Below are positions 7,738 through 18,023 of a stretch of DNA of 64,000 bases, in pieces. Position numbers and translations under genes: made by a program. Source of the stretch: Novosphingobium album (ex Hu et al. 2023) (lineage in GTDB: Bacteria; Pseudomonadota; Alphaproteobacteria; Sphingomonadales; Sphingomonadaceae); contig NZ_JALHLE010000003.1 of the NCBI RefSeq assembly GCF_022832385.1, positions 62,001 through 126,000 on the forward strand. Direction: 5' to 3'. The number at the start of each line of letters is the position of its first letter. Within the stretch, counting starts at the first letter, position 1. The notes beneath the pieces were generated by a model, which was given only the letters and a program-made list of their open reading frames with translations, did not search any database and was not told the DNA's origin.

Positions 7738-10038
7738 ATGTCTCGGTTAGTTGATCGTCCAGCCTTTTGCGGCCTTCGGTACCGGCGAGAGGCCGGACTG
7801 CTGGCCCTTTCCGCAGTCCTTGCGTCTTCAGCTTCGCCAGTGCTTGCGCAAGGCACGCCTTCCGCGCCCGGCGTGGATGCGGAGAATGCCAACGCCAGCG
7901 AAGAGCAGCTCTCAGCCGGCCATGTTGCCGTGCCTGCGCCACCGGCCGATGCAACACTCCCCGAAGTTGAGCCGGTCATATCGGACAAGGAATTCAACGC
8001 GTCCGTGCCCACGCTTGATGCGCAGGATGACCCGGAACTCGACAAACCGCTGGAATCGCTCGAATCCTTCGAACGAAGGCTGGCGGCGGAACAATCGGGC
8101 GCTACTCCCGAAGAGGGGCAGTCGCCGCCGCTCGGTGATGCCTCGCTGGCCGATGGGGATGCCGCAGAGGAAATCGGCGATGCCCCCGTCACCGACACCG
8201 AGCTTGCGGCACCGTTGCCATCGCTCGACACGTTCGAAGTTACCCCGGTCCAGTTTGCTGAAGACGAGTCCACTGACGAGAAGGAAGTGGAAGTCGCCTA
8301 TTCGGTAGATCTGGAAGGGCTGGAAGAAGCCGACAAGCAGACTGATGTAAGCCTTAAGGGGGAGTTCAATTCGTTTTCCGCGCTCAAACAGGGCGATGGG
8401 AAAGCCGCCAACACGGCGATGGTACGGGCACGGCTGAACGAGGACAGCCAGCTTCTCCAAACGATCCTTGCTTCGGAGGGCTGGTATTCGCCGGTCGTAC
8501 GTTCGCGTCTCACGCCATCGCGCGACAAGGACCGCAAGGGGCTTGTCGCACTGCTTTCGGTCAAGCCAGGCAAGCGTTACGTCTTCTCGGACATCGTCAT
8601 CGAGGCTGCCCCGACCGAGCCGCCTGACCTGATCCGGAACAATCTCGCGCTGAAAACCGGCGGCCCCATCATCGCCGACCGCGTGCAGGGCGCAGAAGCG
8701 CAAGTCGCGGTGGCTCTGCCCGAAAATGGCTATCCTTTCGCCGAAGTGGGAGAACGCGACATTCTGCTCGACCGGGACACCGGAGAAGGTGTCTACAAGC
8801 TGCCGGTTGCTGTTGGGCCACGCGGACGGTTCGACAGTTTCACCACCGACGGCAGCCTGGCGTTCAGCGCTGACCACATCCACGTTCTCTCGCGGTTCAA
8901 GCAGGGCGAGCTCTATGACAGCCGCAAGGTAGATGATCTGCGCAAGGCACTGATCGCCACCAATCTTTTTCGCGCCGTCTCGGTCGCACCACAGCGCAAC
9001 GGTGAGACGCAAGGCGACGGGACCGAGTATGTCACGCTCCATGTACAACAGGAAGCCGGGCCGCCGCGCACGATTGCTGGCTCGGTAGGCTACGCTGCGG
9101 GCGAAGGCATTAGCGCGCAGGCATCCTGGACCCACCGCAACCTGTTCCCGCCGGAAGGCGCGCTGATAGCCAGTGCTACCGCCGGTACGCAACAACAGGG
9201 GGCAGGCGTCACGTTCCGGCGTTCGAACGCAGGCAAGCGTGACCGGACGTTCGAGGCAACAGCCGAGGCCTTCCACAACGACTACGATGCCTACAGTGCC
9301 TACACGGGACGGCTGGCGGCCCGCATCAGCCGCGATTCCACACCGCTTTGGCAAAAGCGCTACACCTATGCCTATGGCGTCGAACTGCTGGCAACCGCTG
9401 AAACCGACTACGATGCCGGGACCGGCGAGCGGAAACGTCACACCTACTATGTGGCCGGGCTCAACGGGCAGCTGGGCTTTGACACGACGGACGACCTGCT
9501 CAATCCCGCCAAGGGCTTTCGCGTGACGGCTCTGGTTCAACCTGAAACGACCATCGACGGGGGCTTCAATCCCTATGTCCGGGCCCGGTTCGACACATCG
9601 ACCTACTACGCGGTCAGCGACAGCCTGGTTCTCGCAGGCCGCATCCGGTTGGGAACTATCCAGGGAACCGGCCTGTTCGATATCGCGCCGTCGCGGCGGC
9701 TCTACGCGGGTGGCGGCGGCTCAGTGCGCGGCTATGCCTATCAGGGCCTTGGCGAGCAGGCACCCGACGGCAAGCCGGTGGGCGGGCGCAGCCTCAACGA
9801 AGGCTCGTTCGAGGCGCGTTACCGTTTCGGCAACTATGGCGTCGTGGCGTTTGTCGACGCGGGGCAGGCCTACCGCGAGACGATGCCGCAGTTCTCTGAC
9901 ATGCGATATGGCGTAGGTCTCGGCGGCCGGTTCTACACCAATTTCGGACCGATCCGCCTCGACGTGGCAACGCCCATCAACCGGCGGTCGGGTGAATCGC
10001 TGATCAATGTCTACGTCTCGATCGGGCAAGCGTTCTGA
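7738..10038 (+). CDS. tamA: TamA, Omp85-family outer-membrane assembly protein
   Basis: Outer-membrane component of the translocation and assembly module, 766 residues. A signal peptide ends near VLAQ (residue 38). An acidic, low-complexity linker (about 40-195, rich in D, E, S and P) precedes the POTRA region (about 205-440), and the C-terminal Omp85 barrel begins near GSVGYAAGEGISAQASW. The barrel ends with the expected terminal aromatic residue (YVSIGQAF). The long acidic linker is unusual for TamA. The stop overlaps the tamB start by one base (TGATG), so translational coupling with tamB is likely. TamAB acts in outer-membrane protein assembly and lipid transport. Confidence 0.92.
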   Translation: MSRLVDRPAFCGLRYRREAGLLALSAVLASSASPVLAQGTPSAPGVDAENANASEEQLSAGHVAVPAPPADATLPEVEPVISDKEFNASVPTLDAQDDPELDKPLESLESFERRLAAEQSGATPEEGQSPPLGDASLADGDAAEEIGDAPVTDTELAAPLPSLDTFEVTPVQFAEDESTDEKEVEVAYSVDLEGLEEADKQTDVSLKGEFNSFSALKQGDGKAANTAMVRARLNEDSQLLQTILASEGWYSPVVRSRLTPSRDKDRKGLVALLSVKPGKRYVFSDIVIEAAPTEPPDLIRNNLALKTGGPIIADRVQGAEAQVAVALPENGYPFAEVGERDILLDRDTGEGVYKLPVAVGPRGRFDSFTTDGSLAFSADHIHVLSRFKQGELYDSRKVDDLRKALIATNLFRAVSVAPQRNGETQGDGTEYVTLHVQQEAGPPRTIAGSVGYAAGEGISAQASWTHRNLFPPEGALIASATAGTQQQGAGVTFRRSNAGKRDRTFEATAEAFHNDYDAYSAYTGRLAARISRDSTPLWQKRYTYAYGVELLATAETDYDAGTGERKRHTYYVAGLNGQLGFDTTDDLLNPAKGFRVTALVQPETTIDGGFNPYVRARFDTSTYYAVSDSLVLAGRIRLGTIQGTGLFDIAPSRRLYAGGGGSVRGYAYQGLGEQAPDGKPVGGRSLNEGSFEARYRFGNYGVVAFVDAGQAYRETMPQFSDMRYGVGLGGRFYTNFGPIRLDVATPINRRSGESLINVYVSIGQAF

Positions 10039-13000
10039 TGACGGACGAGGACAGCATCCCGGTAACGGCTCAAAGCGATGACACCGCCGGTCCGGATTCG
10101 GCGACTCCCACACTTTGGCAACGCGCCAAGGTCCGCGCATTGAAGACGGTAATCCTGGCCGTGCTCGGCCTCACCGGACTTGTTATTGCGGTGATATTCG
10201 GGATCGACACCGGTCCGGGGCATCGCTTCGTAGCGAACCAGATCGCCGCGCTCAAGTTCGAGAACGGCATGCGCATTACGGTGGGCAGGATCGAGGGATC
10301 GCTTTACGGCAAGATGACGCTCCACGATCTGTCGGTACGCGATACCAAGGGGGAATTTCTCTTTTCACCCGAGATCGACGTGGACTGGCGGCCTTTCGCC
10401 TATCTCGACGACCATGTCGATGTGCGCAGCGCCATTGCCCAGCGCATGATTCTGCGCCGGGTGCCGGAGTTCAAGGAGACACCACCCAGCGACGAGCCGC
10501 TACTGCCGGACATCGACATCGATGTAGGCACGTTGCGCATCGGCCGCTTCATTGCCGAACCTCCCGTTTCCGGCGAGCGCCGCATCGTAACGATCGATGG
10601 CAGTGCCCATATCGCGGATGGCCGCGCTCAGGTGAAAGCGAAGGGCGGCACAATCGCGATCGAAGGCAGGGAAGGCGGCGATGCCTTTACGCTCGATCTC
10701 GATGCCGTGCCTGCGAAGAACCGCCTGGCTATCGATCTCGACATGGACGCGCCCACTGGCGGCCTCATCGCGTCGCTTGGCGGGCTGAAACAGCCGCTCA
10801 AGCTCAAGGTCGGCGGAAAGGGTGACTGGACCGCATGGAACGGGGCCCTGAATGCCGATCTGGGGCAAGGGGAACTGGCCCGGCTCAACCTGACCGCACG
10901 CAACGGCACCTTTGCCATCAACGGCCCCACACGCATTGCCCTGCTGTTCAGCGGGCCGACCGCAAACCTGCTGGGGCCGGTGACGCACGTCGACGTTTCG
11001 GCCGAGCTGGACCAGCGGCGCGCGAAACTGACGGGCATGATCGAAAGCGATGCGTTCAACCTAACGCCGACCGGCACGATCGATCTGGGCAAGAACCGGT
11101 TTGAGCAGCTCCAGCTTGCCTTCGAACTGCTCAAGCCGTCGGCGCTGGCCGAGAACCTGAGCGGCGCAGGCCTGCGCGCGCTGGCAACGCTCGATGGCGC
11201 ATTCGCCACTCCGGCCATCGCCTATCAGATCAGCGCGCGGCAGATCGTCATGAACGGCATGGGGCTGGAGAACCTTGCCGCGAGCGGAGCTGCCAAGGTC
11301 GATGCCGGTCACATCATGATCCCCGTGGCCGCGAAAGTGCAGCGGGTGACCGGGCTGGATACAGTGGCAGGCGGCACGCTGCCCAATGTCACCCTGAATG
11401 GCGATCTCGCGATAGAGGGATCCCGGATCCTGTCGGACAACATGCGGCTCAGGTCCGACAGGATCGATGCCGGACTGATCCTGGTGGCCGACGTGAGCAA
11501 GGGCCTCTACACCGGCGCCATCGACGGCAGCATAGACAACTACCGGCTCGCCGGCGTCGGCATCTTCAATATCCGCACCAACATGGACCTGAAGACGGAA
11601 ACCGGCGGCTTCATCCTGCAGGGTTCCGTAAAGGCCAAATCGACAAAACTGCTCAACGACAGTCTCCAGAGCTATCTCGGCGGCAATTTTGCCGCGTCGA
11701 GCGACGTCCGTTACGGGCCGGATGCCGTGGTGCGCTTCTCCGGCCTTCGCCTGACGGCGCCCGATCTGAGGATCACGGACGGAGACGGCCTCTGGGCCCC
11801 GGACGGGCGCATCGCGCTGAATGCGGACGGGGCATCCGAGCGCTACGGCGCTATCGGCGTGCGGGTGGCAGGCACGATCCGTGATCCCGACGCGCATGTG
11901 ACCGCAGAGCATCCGGGGCTGGGCATAGGGCTGGCGAATGTCGACGCCCGCGTCACCGGCGCGGAGGGTGGCTACCGCCTGGCCCTGACCAGCCACACCG
12001 ACTACGGGCCGTTAAAGGCAGATGTCACGCTGGGCATCGGCAAGGCCACCGCCGTAGCGATCAACGATGCCAATCTGTCCGGCGTTCGCTTTGCCGGAAA
12101 CCTTGTCCAGACACCTTCCGGGCCTTTCTCGGGAAAATTGACGGCCGATGGCAACGGCGTAGGGGGCGTGCTCGACCTTGACGCGGAGGGCGAATACCAG
12201 GCCGTCAATTTCCATCTGCGCGCGAACGACGCGGTATTCGACGGGCCGGCCAAACTGACGATCGGTTCGGCGATCATCGACGGGCGTGCGGTCCTGTATG
12301 ACCGGCCTCTGATCGTGACCGACGCGCAGCTTGCGGGTACGCAACTGGGCTCGTTCGACCTGGCGGCAGGCCGCGTGCTCGTCGACTATCGTGACGGGCG
12401 TGGAAAGGCCAAGGCACTGGTCGAAGGCGTGAGCGGTGTACCATTCCGGCTCGGCATCAATGCGGACCTGACACCGGACATCTGGCGGGTGGCATTGCGC
12501 GGCCGCATGCGTGGCCAGACGATCAAGACGGAAAGCCCCGCGCGCATCGTTCCAAAGGCTGGCGGCTATGAACTGCTGCCTACCGGGATTTCCATCGGCG
12601 GCGGCACTGCCAGGGTCGCCGGGCGCTATGGGCCGGGAATGAAGCTCCAGAGCCGCCTGGAAAGCATCGACATGGCACTCGTGAACGCTTTCATGCCGGG
12701 ATACGGGATAGGCGGAAAGGCCAGCGGCAGTCTCGATTTCGAGCAGACCGGTCCGTCCGCATTCCCGCGTGCCGACGCGCGGCTAACAATCAGTGATTTC
12801 ACCCGGACCAGCGCCAGCACAGTCAGCCAGCCCGTCGACGTCAACTTCGTGGGCAAGCTGTTGCCCGACGGCGGAGAAGCGCGCGCCGTCATCCGCCGAC
12901 GCGGATCGGTGATCGGGCGCCTTGTCGCCAGCCTACGGCCTTTGCCTTCGGGGACTGGCGCCTGGACGGCCCGGCTGATGCAGGCACCGCTGGGGGGCGG

Positions 13001-14294
13001 TATTCGCTACAATGGTCCTGCCGATACGCTTTTTTCCTTTGCCGGGCAGGGCGGGCAGACACTGTCCGGCTCGATCGGACTTGCAGCGGACTTCTCGTGC
13101 CGGGTGTCCGATCCCTGCCTCAACGGCGTCGTGCGAGGCAGAGAGATGGCCTATGAAAACCTGGCCTACGGAACCCGCCTCACAAGCATGGATCTTGCCG
13201 GAAAGTTCACCGGCGATTCGCTGGACATCACTTCGTTGACGGCCAAGGCAGGCAGCGGCTCGCTCAGCGCCAGCGGCCAGGTCAGCCTCGCCGCAGCGGC
13301 GGGGTATCCAACGGACATTTCCGTGACGTTGAACAATGCCCGCCTGGCGCGGAGCAATGCGCTTGCGGCAACGGCCATCGGCACGCTGCATCTCACCAAG
13401 ACCGCTGGCCAGCCGGCTCTGCTCAGCGGAGATTTGAAGCTTCCCGAGACCCGCTATCAGATCGTGCGCGAAGGGGCCGCACAAGTGCCGCGCCTCGCCG
13501 GTGTGCATTTCAAGCCGAGCCGGGGCATCACGCGCGTTACAGGCGACGAAGTCGCGCCAGCCTTCTCCAGCGTCTTTGCGCTGCTGCGCCTCGACCTGAA
13601 CCTCAGGGCACCGGAAAAGCTCTACGTATCGGGCATGGGGCTGGAATCGGAATGGAGCGCGAGGTTCCACCTGGGCGGAACCAGCGCGGAGCCTGTCATG
13701 ACGGGTCAGGTGAACAGCATCCGCGGCACGCTGGGTTTTGCCGGGCATTCCTTCAAGATCGAGCAGGGCCTGATCACATTCACCGGCGGGAAGACCATCG
13801 ATCCGACAGTAGCGATCACCGCCACTGATACGATCGAGGACGTGGACGTCAGTGTGGTCGTCTCCGGGCAGGCGATGAATCCGCAGGTTTCCTTCAGTTC
13901 CTCGCCATCGCTTCCGGACGACGAAGTGCTTTCGCGCATTCTGTTCGGCAGTTCGGTGGCCAATCTTTCGGCAATCCAGGCGGTGCAACTCGCCAGTTCA
14001 CTCAACTCGCTGCGCGGAACAGGGGGAGGCCTCAACCCGCTGGGCAAGCTGCGCTCGGCCGCCGGTATCGATCGCCTGCGCATTCTCGGCGCGGATGAGG
14101 CTTCGGGGCGCGGCACCGCTCTGGCCGCGGGGCATTACCTGACCGACGACATCTACGTCGAGCTGATTACCGATGCCCGTGGCTTCACCGCGACGCAGCT
14201 GGAAGTCAGCGTCACGAAATGGCTTTCCGTCCTCAGCCAGGCCGGTGGCTCGGGCGCCAATAGCGTCAACGTTCAGATCAAGAAGAACTACTGA
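10038..14294 (+). CDS. tamB: TamB, translocation and assembly module inner-membrane component
   Basis: 1418-residue AsmA/TamB-type protein. A single N-terminal transmembrane anchor (about residues 36-55) is followed by a very long periplasmic beta-rich region built of alternating short strands. The conserved C-terminal DUF490/TamB domain includes GQVNSIRGTLGFAG, SSSPSLPDDEVLSRILFG and a hydrophobic beta-terminal tail. Length and architecture fit TamB-like lipid-transfer bridges joining inner membrane and TamA. It overlaps tamA by one base and the following small lipoprotein gene by one base, forming a three-gene operon. Confidence 0.92.
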   Translation: MTDEDSIPVTAQSDDTAGPDSATPTLWQRAKVRALKTVILAVLGLTGLVIAVIFGIDTGPGHRFVANQIAALKFENGMRITVGRIEGSLYGKMTLHDLSVRDTKGEFLFSPEIDVDWRPFAYLDDHVDVRSAIAQRMILRRVPEFKETPPSDEPLLPDIDIDVGTLRIGRFIAEPPVSGERRIVTIDGSAHIADGRAQVKAKGGTIAIEGREGGDAFTLDLDAVPAKNRLAIDLDMDAPTGGLIASLGGLKQPLKLKVGGKGDWTAWNGALNADLGQGELARLNLTARNGTFAINGPTRIALLFSGPTANLLGPVTHVDVSAELDQRRAKLTGMIESDAFNLTPTGTIDLGKNRFEQLQLAFELLKPSALAENLSGAGLRALATLDGAFATPAIAYQISARQIVMNGMGLENLAASGAAKVDAGHIMIPVAAKVQRVTGLDTVAGGTLPNVTLNGDLAIEGSRILSDNMRLRSDRIDAGLILVADVSKGLYTGAIDGSIDNYRLAGVGIFNIRTNMDLKTETGGFILQGSVKAKSTKLLNDSLQSYLGGNFAASSDVRYGPDAVVRFSGLRLTAPDLRITDGDGLWAPDGRIALNADGASERYGAIGVRVAGTIRDPDAHVTAEHPGLGIGLANVDARVTGAEGGYRLALTSHTDYGPLKADVTLGIGKATAVAINDANLSGVRFAGNLVQTPSGPFSGKLTADGNGVGGVLDLDAEGEYQAVNFHLRANDAVFDGPAKLTIGSAIIDGRAVLYDRPLIVTDAQLAGTQLGSFDLAAGRVLVDYRDGRGKAKALVEGVSGVPFRLGINADLTPDIWRVALRGRMRGQTIKTESPARIVPKAGGYELLPTGISIGGGTARVAGRYGPGMKLQSRLESIDMALVNAFMPGYGIGGKASGSLDFEQTGPSAFPRADARLTISDFTRTSASTVSQPVDVNFVGKLLPDGGEARAVIRRRGSVIGRLVASLRPLPSGTGAWTARLMQAPLGGGIRYNGPADTLFSFAGQGGQTLSGSIGLAADFSCRVSDPCLNGVVRGREMAYENLAYGTRLTSMDLAGKFTGDSLDITSLTAKAGSGSLSASGQVSLAAAAGYPTDISVTLNNARLARSNALAATAIGTLHLTKTAGQPALLSGDLKLPETRYQIVREGAAQVPRLAGVHFKPSRGITRVTGDEVAPAFSSVFALLRLDLNLRAPEKLYVSGMGLESEWSARFHLGGTSAEPVMTGQVNSIRGTLGFAGHSFKIEQGLITFTGGKTIDPTVAITATDTIEDVDVSVVVSGQAMNPQVSFSSSPSLPDDEVLSRILFGSSVANLSAIQAVQLASSLNSLRGTGGGLNPLGKLRSAAGIDRLRILGADEASGRGTALAAGHYLTDDIYVELITDARGFTATQLEVSVTKWLSVLSQAGGSGANSVNVQIKKNY

Positions 14295-14479
14295 TGAAGC
14301 GCCGGACAATCCTTGTGCTGCTGGTCCTCACGGCAAGCGGCTGTAGCCAGCGTCAGCCCGGTTTCGACGAACGGTACGACGCCGCAAGCGCAAAAATCGG
14401 CAAGATGGCAGAGGATATCGACGCCCGCGTTTCAGCCAGCGAAATGCCTCAGGATGAAGCCACGTCGGCGGATCACTGA
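14294..14479 (+). CDS. Small lipoprotein downstream of tamB
   Basis: 61-residue protein with a lipoprotein signal (hydrophobic VLLVLTASGC, lipobox Cys at about residue 17) and a short, charged, helical remainder rich in Ala, Asp and Glu. The ATG overlaps the tamB stop by one base, so it is probably expressed with tamAB. No recognised family; a role near the TamAB complex in the envelope is inference from position only. Confidence 0.72.
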   Translation: MKRRTILVLLVLTASGCSQRQPGFDERYDAASAKIGKMAEDIDARVSASEMPQDEATSADH

Positions 14480-14510
14480 TCCGTTCGATTTTCCGATTTG
14501 ATTGGGGATG

Positions 14511-14586
<76 letters not shown>

Positions 14587-14611
14587 CCACGAGTACCGCG
14601 GGAGGAAGGCT

Positions 14612-14687
<76 letters not shown>

Positions 14688-14790
14688 ACGCTGCCTGTCC
14701 GGTAAGGGCCTTGCGGCCCCGCCGATTCGGCGGCGGAGCGGCTCCTATAACGTATGTTCCGGGCATTGGAAGGGGAAACTTGAAGGAAAT

Positions 14791-15906
14791 TCAGGAGAAT
14801 GTCGCCGGCCTTTGATTCCAGCGGTTTACCGCCATCATGATGCCAACGCAGATCATGTTGGTGAGCATCGAAGTACCGCCATGGCTCATGAAGGGCAGGG
14901 GGATTCCCACAACCGGCGCAAGGCCCATCACCATCATCAGGTTGATCGCGACGTAGAAGAACACCGTAGCCGCCATGCCCGCCGCCAGCAGGCTGGAGAA
15001 GCGGTCAGGGGAATTGCGGGCAACGTTCATGCCCCAGTTCAGCAACACGCCGAACACGAACAGCACGAACAGACCGCCGACGAAGCCCCATTCCTCCGCC
15101 ATGGTCGCAAAGACGAAATCGGTGTGAGCCTCGGGCAGGTACTGGAGGTGGCTCTGGGTGCCGTTGCCAAAGCCCTTGCCGAATACACCGCCGGAGCCAA
15201 TCGCGATCTTGGACTGGGTGATGTGATAGCCGGTGCCCAACGGGTCGCTTTCCGGGTCCAGGAAAGTCAGGACGCGATTGCGCTGATAATCGTGCAGAAG
15301 CGTGAAGAACGCGACTGGAATTGCGATAATTGCTGCTGCGCCGGCGCTCAGGAACCACCACAGGGGAAGTCCGGCGAGGAACATCGTGACCGCTCCGCCG
15401 AAACAGATTGCCAGCGCTGTTCCCAGATCGGGCTGGAGAACCACCAATCCGGCGGGGATGCCGATCAGCACACCGGCGGGCACCAGGCCCCGCCAACTCC
15501 CGGTCATGGGCGGTGGCAAGGTCTCGTAGAACCTGGCGAGCACCAGAACGATCGCAGGCTTCATCAGTTCGGATGGCTGCAGCGTCATGAAGCCGAGGTT
15601 GAGCCAGCGCTGGCTGCCGCCGCCGACGGCGCCAATCAGTTCAACCAGAACCAGCAGCGCAACGATACCGCCGTAGATGGGATAGGCCGCCATACGGAAG
15701 AAGTTCCGGCTCATCCGGGAAATGACGATAGCCATTACCAGGAAGACCCCGAAACGGATCACGTGGCTGAGCGCATAGGGATGCAGGTGCCCGCCAGCGG
15801 CCGAATACAGGACTGCCGCGCCCAGTGAAATGAGACCGAACAGCGGAATCAGCATCTGCCATGGCTGAGCAGCGACGACTTCGGGGATGATGGACCTGCT
15901 CATCAT
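14791..15906 (-). CDS. rodA: RodA, SEDS peptidoglycan glycosyltransferase
   Basis: 371-residue polytopic SEDS protein that polymerises lipid II for cell elongation together with PBP2. About ten hydrophobic segments are visible, with family motifs QRWLNLGFMTLQPSELMK, VVLQPDLGTALAI, and near the end GLAPVVGIPLPFMSHGGTSM. Two adjacent in-frame ATGs (15906 and 15903) are possible; the first overlaps the mrdA stop as ATGA. It is the last gene of the mre/mrd cluster, with tRNA-Lys genes downstream. Confidence 0.95.
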   Translation of the reverse strand: MMSRSIIPEVVAAQPWQMLIPLFGLISLGAAVLYSAAGGHLHPYALSHVIRFGVFLVMAIVISRMSRNFFRMAAYPIYGGIVALLVLVELIGAVGGGSQRWLNLGFMTLQPSELMKPAIVLVLARFYETLPPPMTGSWRGLVPAGVLIGIPAGLVVLQPDLGTALAICFGGAVTMFLAGLPLWWFLSAGAAAIIAIPVAFFTLLHDYQRNRVLTFLDPESDPLGTGYHITQSKIAIGSGGVFGKGFGNGTQSHLQYLPEAHTDFVFATMAEEWGFVGGLFVLFVFGVLLNWGMNVARNSPDRFSSLLAAGMAATVFFYVAINLMMVMGLAPVVGIPLPFMSHGGTSMLTNMICVGIMMAVNRWNQRPATFS

Positions 15907-18023
15907 GGATTGCCGCCTGACGTGGCCGATGCGGCCTGACCGTTCGCAGTCGAAGCCTCGCCCCCCGCATCGGCCCCGCCGGGCGCACCTGCCGCTTCCC
16001 CTCCGACTGCTTCCTGACGGCTGCCCGGCTCAGCGGGCGCCTGTGTCGCGTTTGAAGCCGGCTCCGCGTCCTGTGCCTTTCTGGCTTTCTCGATTTCCTC
16101 CTCGGCAGACACCTTCGGCGCACCAACGCCGTATTGCGCGACATATTGCCGGTACCGCGCGTCGAGACGTTCCTGCGCAGTGCCTCCCCAGCCCTTTTCC
16201 ATTGCCAGCAGCGTATCCCAGGCCTTCCCGGGATCGAACAGGTAGGTCATCACGTCCTTTGCAATCGGAGCCGCCGCGCTGGCGCCGAATCCGCCGTGTT
16301 CCACGACCACGGACATGGCATAGCGGGGGGAGTCAGTCGGAGCATAACAGATGAAATGCGAGTGATCGCGGGATTTCCAGTCAGCCACATGCCCGCGCGA
16401 AATCATTCTGCGCACCTGTGCGGTCCCGGTCTTGCCGGCCATCAAGACACCGTTGATGTCAATCCGGCTGCCTCGCCCGGTACCCGAGCCATTGACGACG
16501 TTGAACATTCCATCGTGGACGACGGCCAGTTGTTCCGGGGTGAACGGCAACGCCGGTCCGAATGGCTTGGGCTGCCCGTAGAGCAGCGAGGGCTGGAGAT
16601 TGTGTCCGCTGGCGATGCGCGACGTCATCACCGCCATCTGGAAAGGCGAGACCGAGACGTAGCCCTGACCGATCGAGGCATTCAGCGAATCAGCCGCTGT
16701 CCATTCCTGATGATATCGGCGCATCTTCCAGGCAGCGTCTGGAATGGTGCCATAACGTTGCTGCGCGACCGGGATATCGAATTCCTGGCCCAGCCCGAGC
16801 AACCGCGCAACCGGCGCGATGGTATCGTAGCCGACCCGATGCACCATGCTCCAGAAATAGGTGTTGCAGCTGCGTTCAATCGCTGAGCGCATGTCCACCG
16901 AGCCGTGCACCGCGTCACAACGGAAAAAACGCCGGCCGAGCCGATAGCCGCCCGGACAGTTGACCCGTTCATCGGGAGAGACGCCATGAAGCTGGAACGC
17001 GAGGGCGGCCATCGGCTTCATTGTCGACCCGGGAGGATACAGGCCGCGCAGGGCCTTGTTCAGCAACGGGATGTGGTCATCCTCGTTGAGCATCTTCCAT
17101 TCGAGACGGCCGATCCCGTCGGCAAAACTGTTCGGATCGAACGCCGGCATCGAGCAAAGTGCCAGGATGCCGCCGGTCTGGCAGTCGATCACGACAACGG
17201 CGGCAGACTGGAGGCCGATCCGCCGTGCGGCGTAGTCCTGCAGCCCGCCGTCGATCGTCAGCTTGATCGATTGGCCAGGCGTATCCTCGCGCGTTTCCAG
17301 TTCGCGCACGATGCGGCCGGAGGCGGTGACTTCCACTCGCCGTGCACCGGGCTTTCCGCGCAGTTCCTTTTCGAACACCTTTTCAAGGCCGTCCTTGCCG
17401 ACCTTGTAGCCAGGTGTGATCAGCAATGGATCGTGATCTTTCTGATATTCCTCAGCCGAAGCAGGACCGACATAGCCGATCAGATGCGCAACCGACGGAC
17501 CGTTCGGGTAGTACCGCGAAAAGCCCCGCTGAGTGACGATGCCCGGCAGGTCGGGCAAACGCACGCTCACGGCAGCGAAGCGCTCCCACTCGAGGCCTGA
17601 GGCAACTTCGACGGCAGCAAAACCGCGAGCCTTGTCGATCTTGTCTTCGAGATCCTGCCGCTGGACGGCATCGAGCTGGAGCAATTGCTCTACAGCGGCG
17701 ATTTCCTGTTCAACATTCTTCATCCGTGCCGGGATGGCATCGACACGGAAATCCGCATGGTTGGAAGCCAGCGGTGTGCCATGCCGGTCGAGAATCCAGC
17801 CCCGGCGCGGCGGAATGAGCGAAAGATTGACTCGGTTGCTTTCGGCTTCGAGCTTGTATTTCTCGTTCTCGAAGACAGCGAGATAGCCCATGCGCGCGGC
17901 CAGCAGCATGCCGATGCCACCCTGCACCGATCCGACCACCAGACTGCGCCGGTCAAAGCTGTTGCGCAGAGTGGCGGAGGTCGTGTGGATTTGGGGTAGC
18001 AGACGCCGGAATGAAATCTTCAT
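15903..18023 (-). CDS. mrdA: Penicillin-binding protein 2 (MrdA), elongasome transpeptidase
   Basis: 706-residue class B PBP cross-linking peptidoglycan in the rod system. An N-terminal membrane anchor (about 28-50) is followed by the dimerisation/pedestal domain (RRGWILDRHGTPLASN) and the transpeptidase domain with STMK (about residue 332), SCN (about 386) and KTGTA (about 530). The C-terminal 60 residues are an Ala/Gly/Pro/Glu-rich extension beyond the catalytic domain, probably disordered. The start overlaps the mreD stop by 4 bases, and the stop overlaps the rodA start. Confidence 0.95.
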   Translation of the reverse strand: MKISFRRLLPQIHTTSATLRNSFDRRSLVVGSVQGGIGMLLAARMGYLAVFENEKYKLEAESNRVNLSLIPPRRGWILDRHGTPLASNHADFRVDAIPARMKNVEQEIAAVEQLLQLDAVQRQDLEDKIDKARGFAAVEVASGLEWERFAAVSVRLPDLPGIVTQRGFSRYYPNGPSVAHLIGYVGPASAEEYQKDHDPLLITPGYKVGKDGLEKVFEKELRGKPGARRVEVTASGRIVRELETREDTPGQSIKLTIDGGLQDYAARRIGLQSAAVVVIDCQTGGILALCSMPAFDPNSFADGIGRLEWKMLNEDDHIPLLNKALRGLYPPGSTMKPMAALAFQLHGVSPDERVNCPGGYRLGRRFFRCDAVHGSVDMRSAIERSCNTYFWSMVHRVGYDTIAPVARLLGLGQEFDIPVAQQRYGTIPDAAWKMRRYHQEWTAADSLNASIGQGYVSVSPFQMAVMTSRIASGHNLQPSLLYGQPKPFGPALPFTPEQLAVVHDGMFNVVNGSGTGRGSRIDINGVLMAGKTGTAQVRRMISRGHVADWKSRDHSHFICYAPTDSPRYAMSVVVEHGGFGASAAAPIAKDVMTYLFDPGKAWDTLLAMEKGWGGTAQERLDARYRQYVAQYGVGAPKVSAEEEIEKARKAQDAEPASNATQAPAEPGSRQEAVGGEAAGAPGGADAGGEASTANGQAASATSGGNP

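Noticed and set aside
7912..9540. 542-codon minus-strand frame
   Set aside because: Antisense to tamA, created by GC-rich codon bias; no family features.
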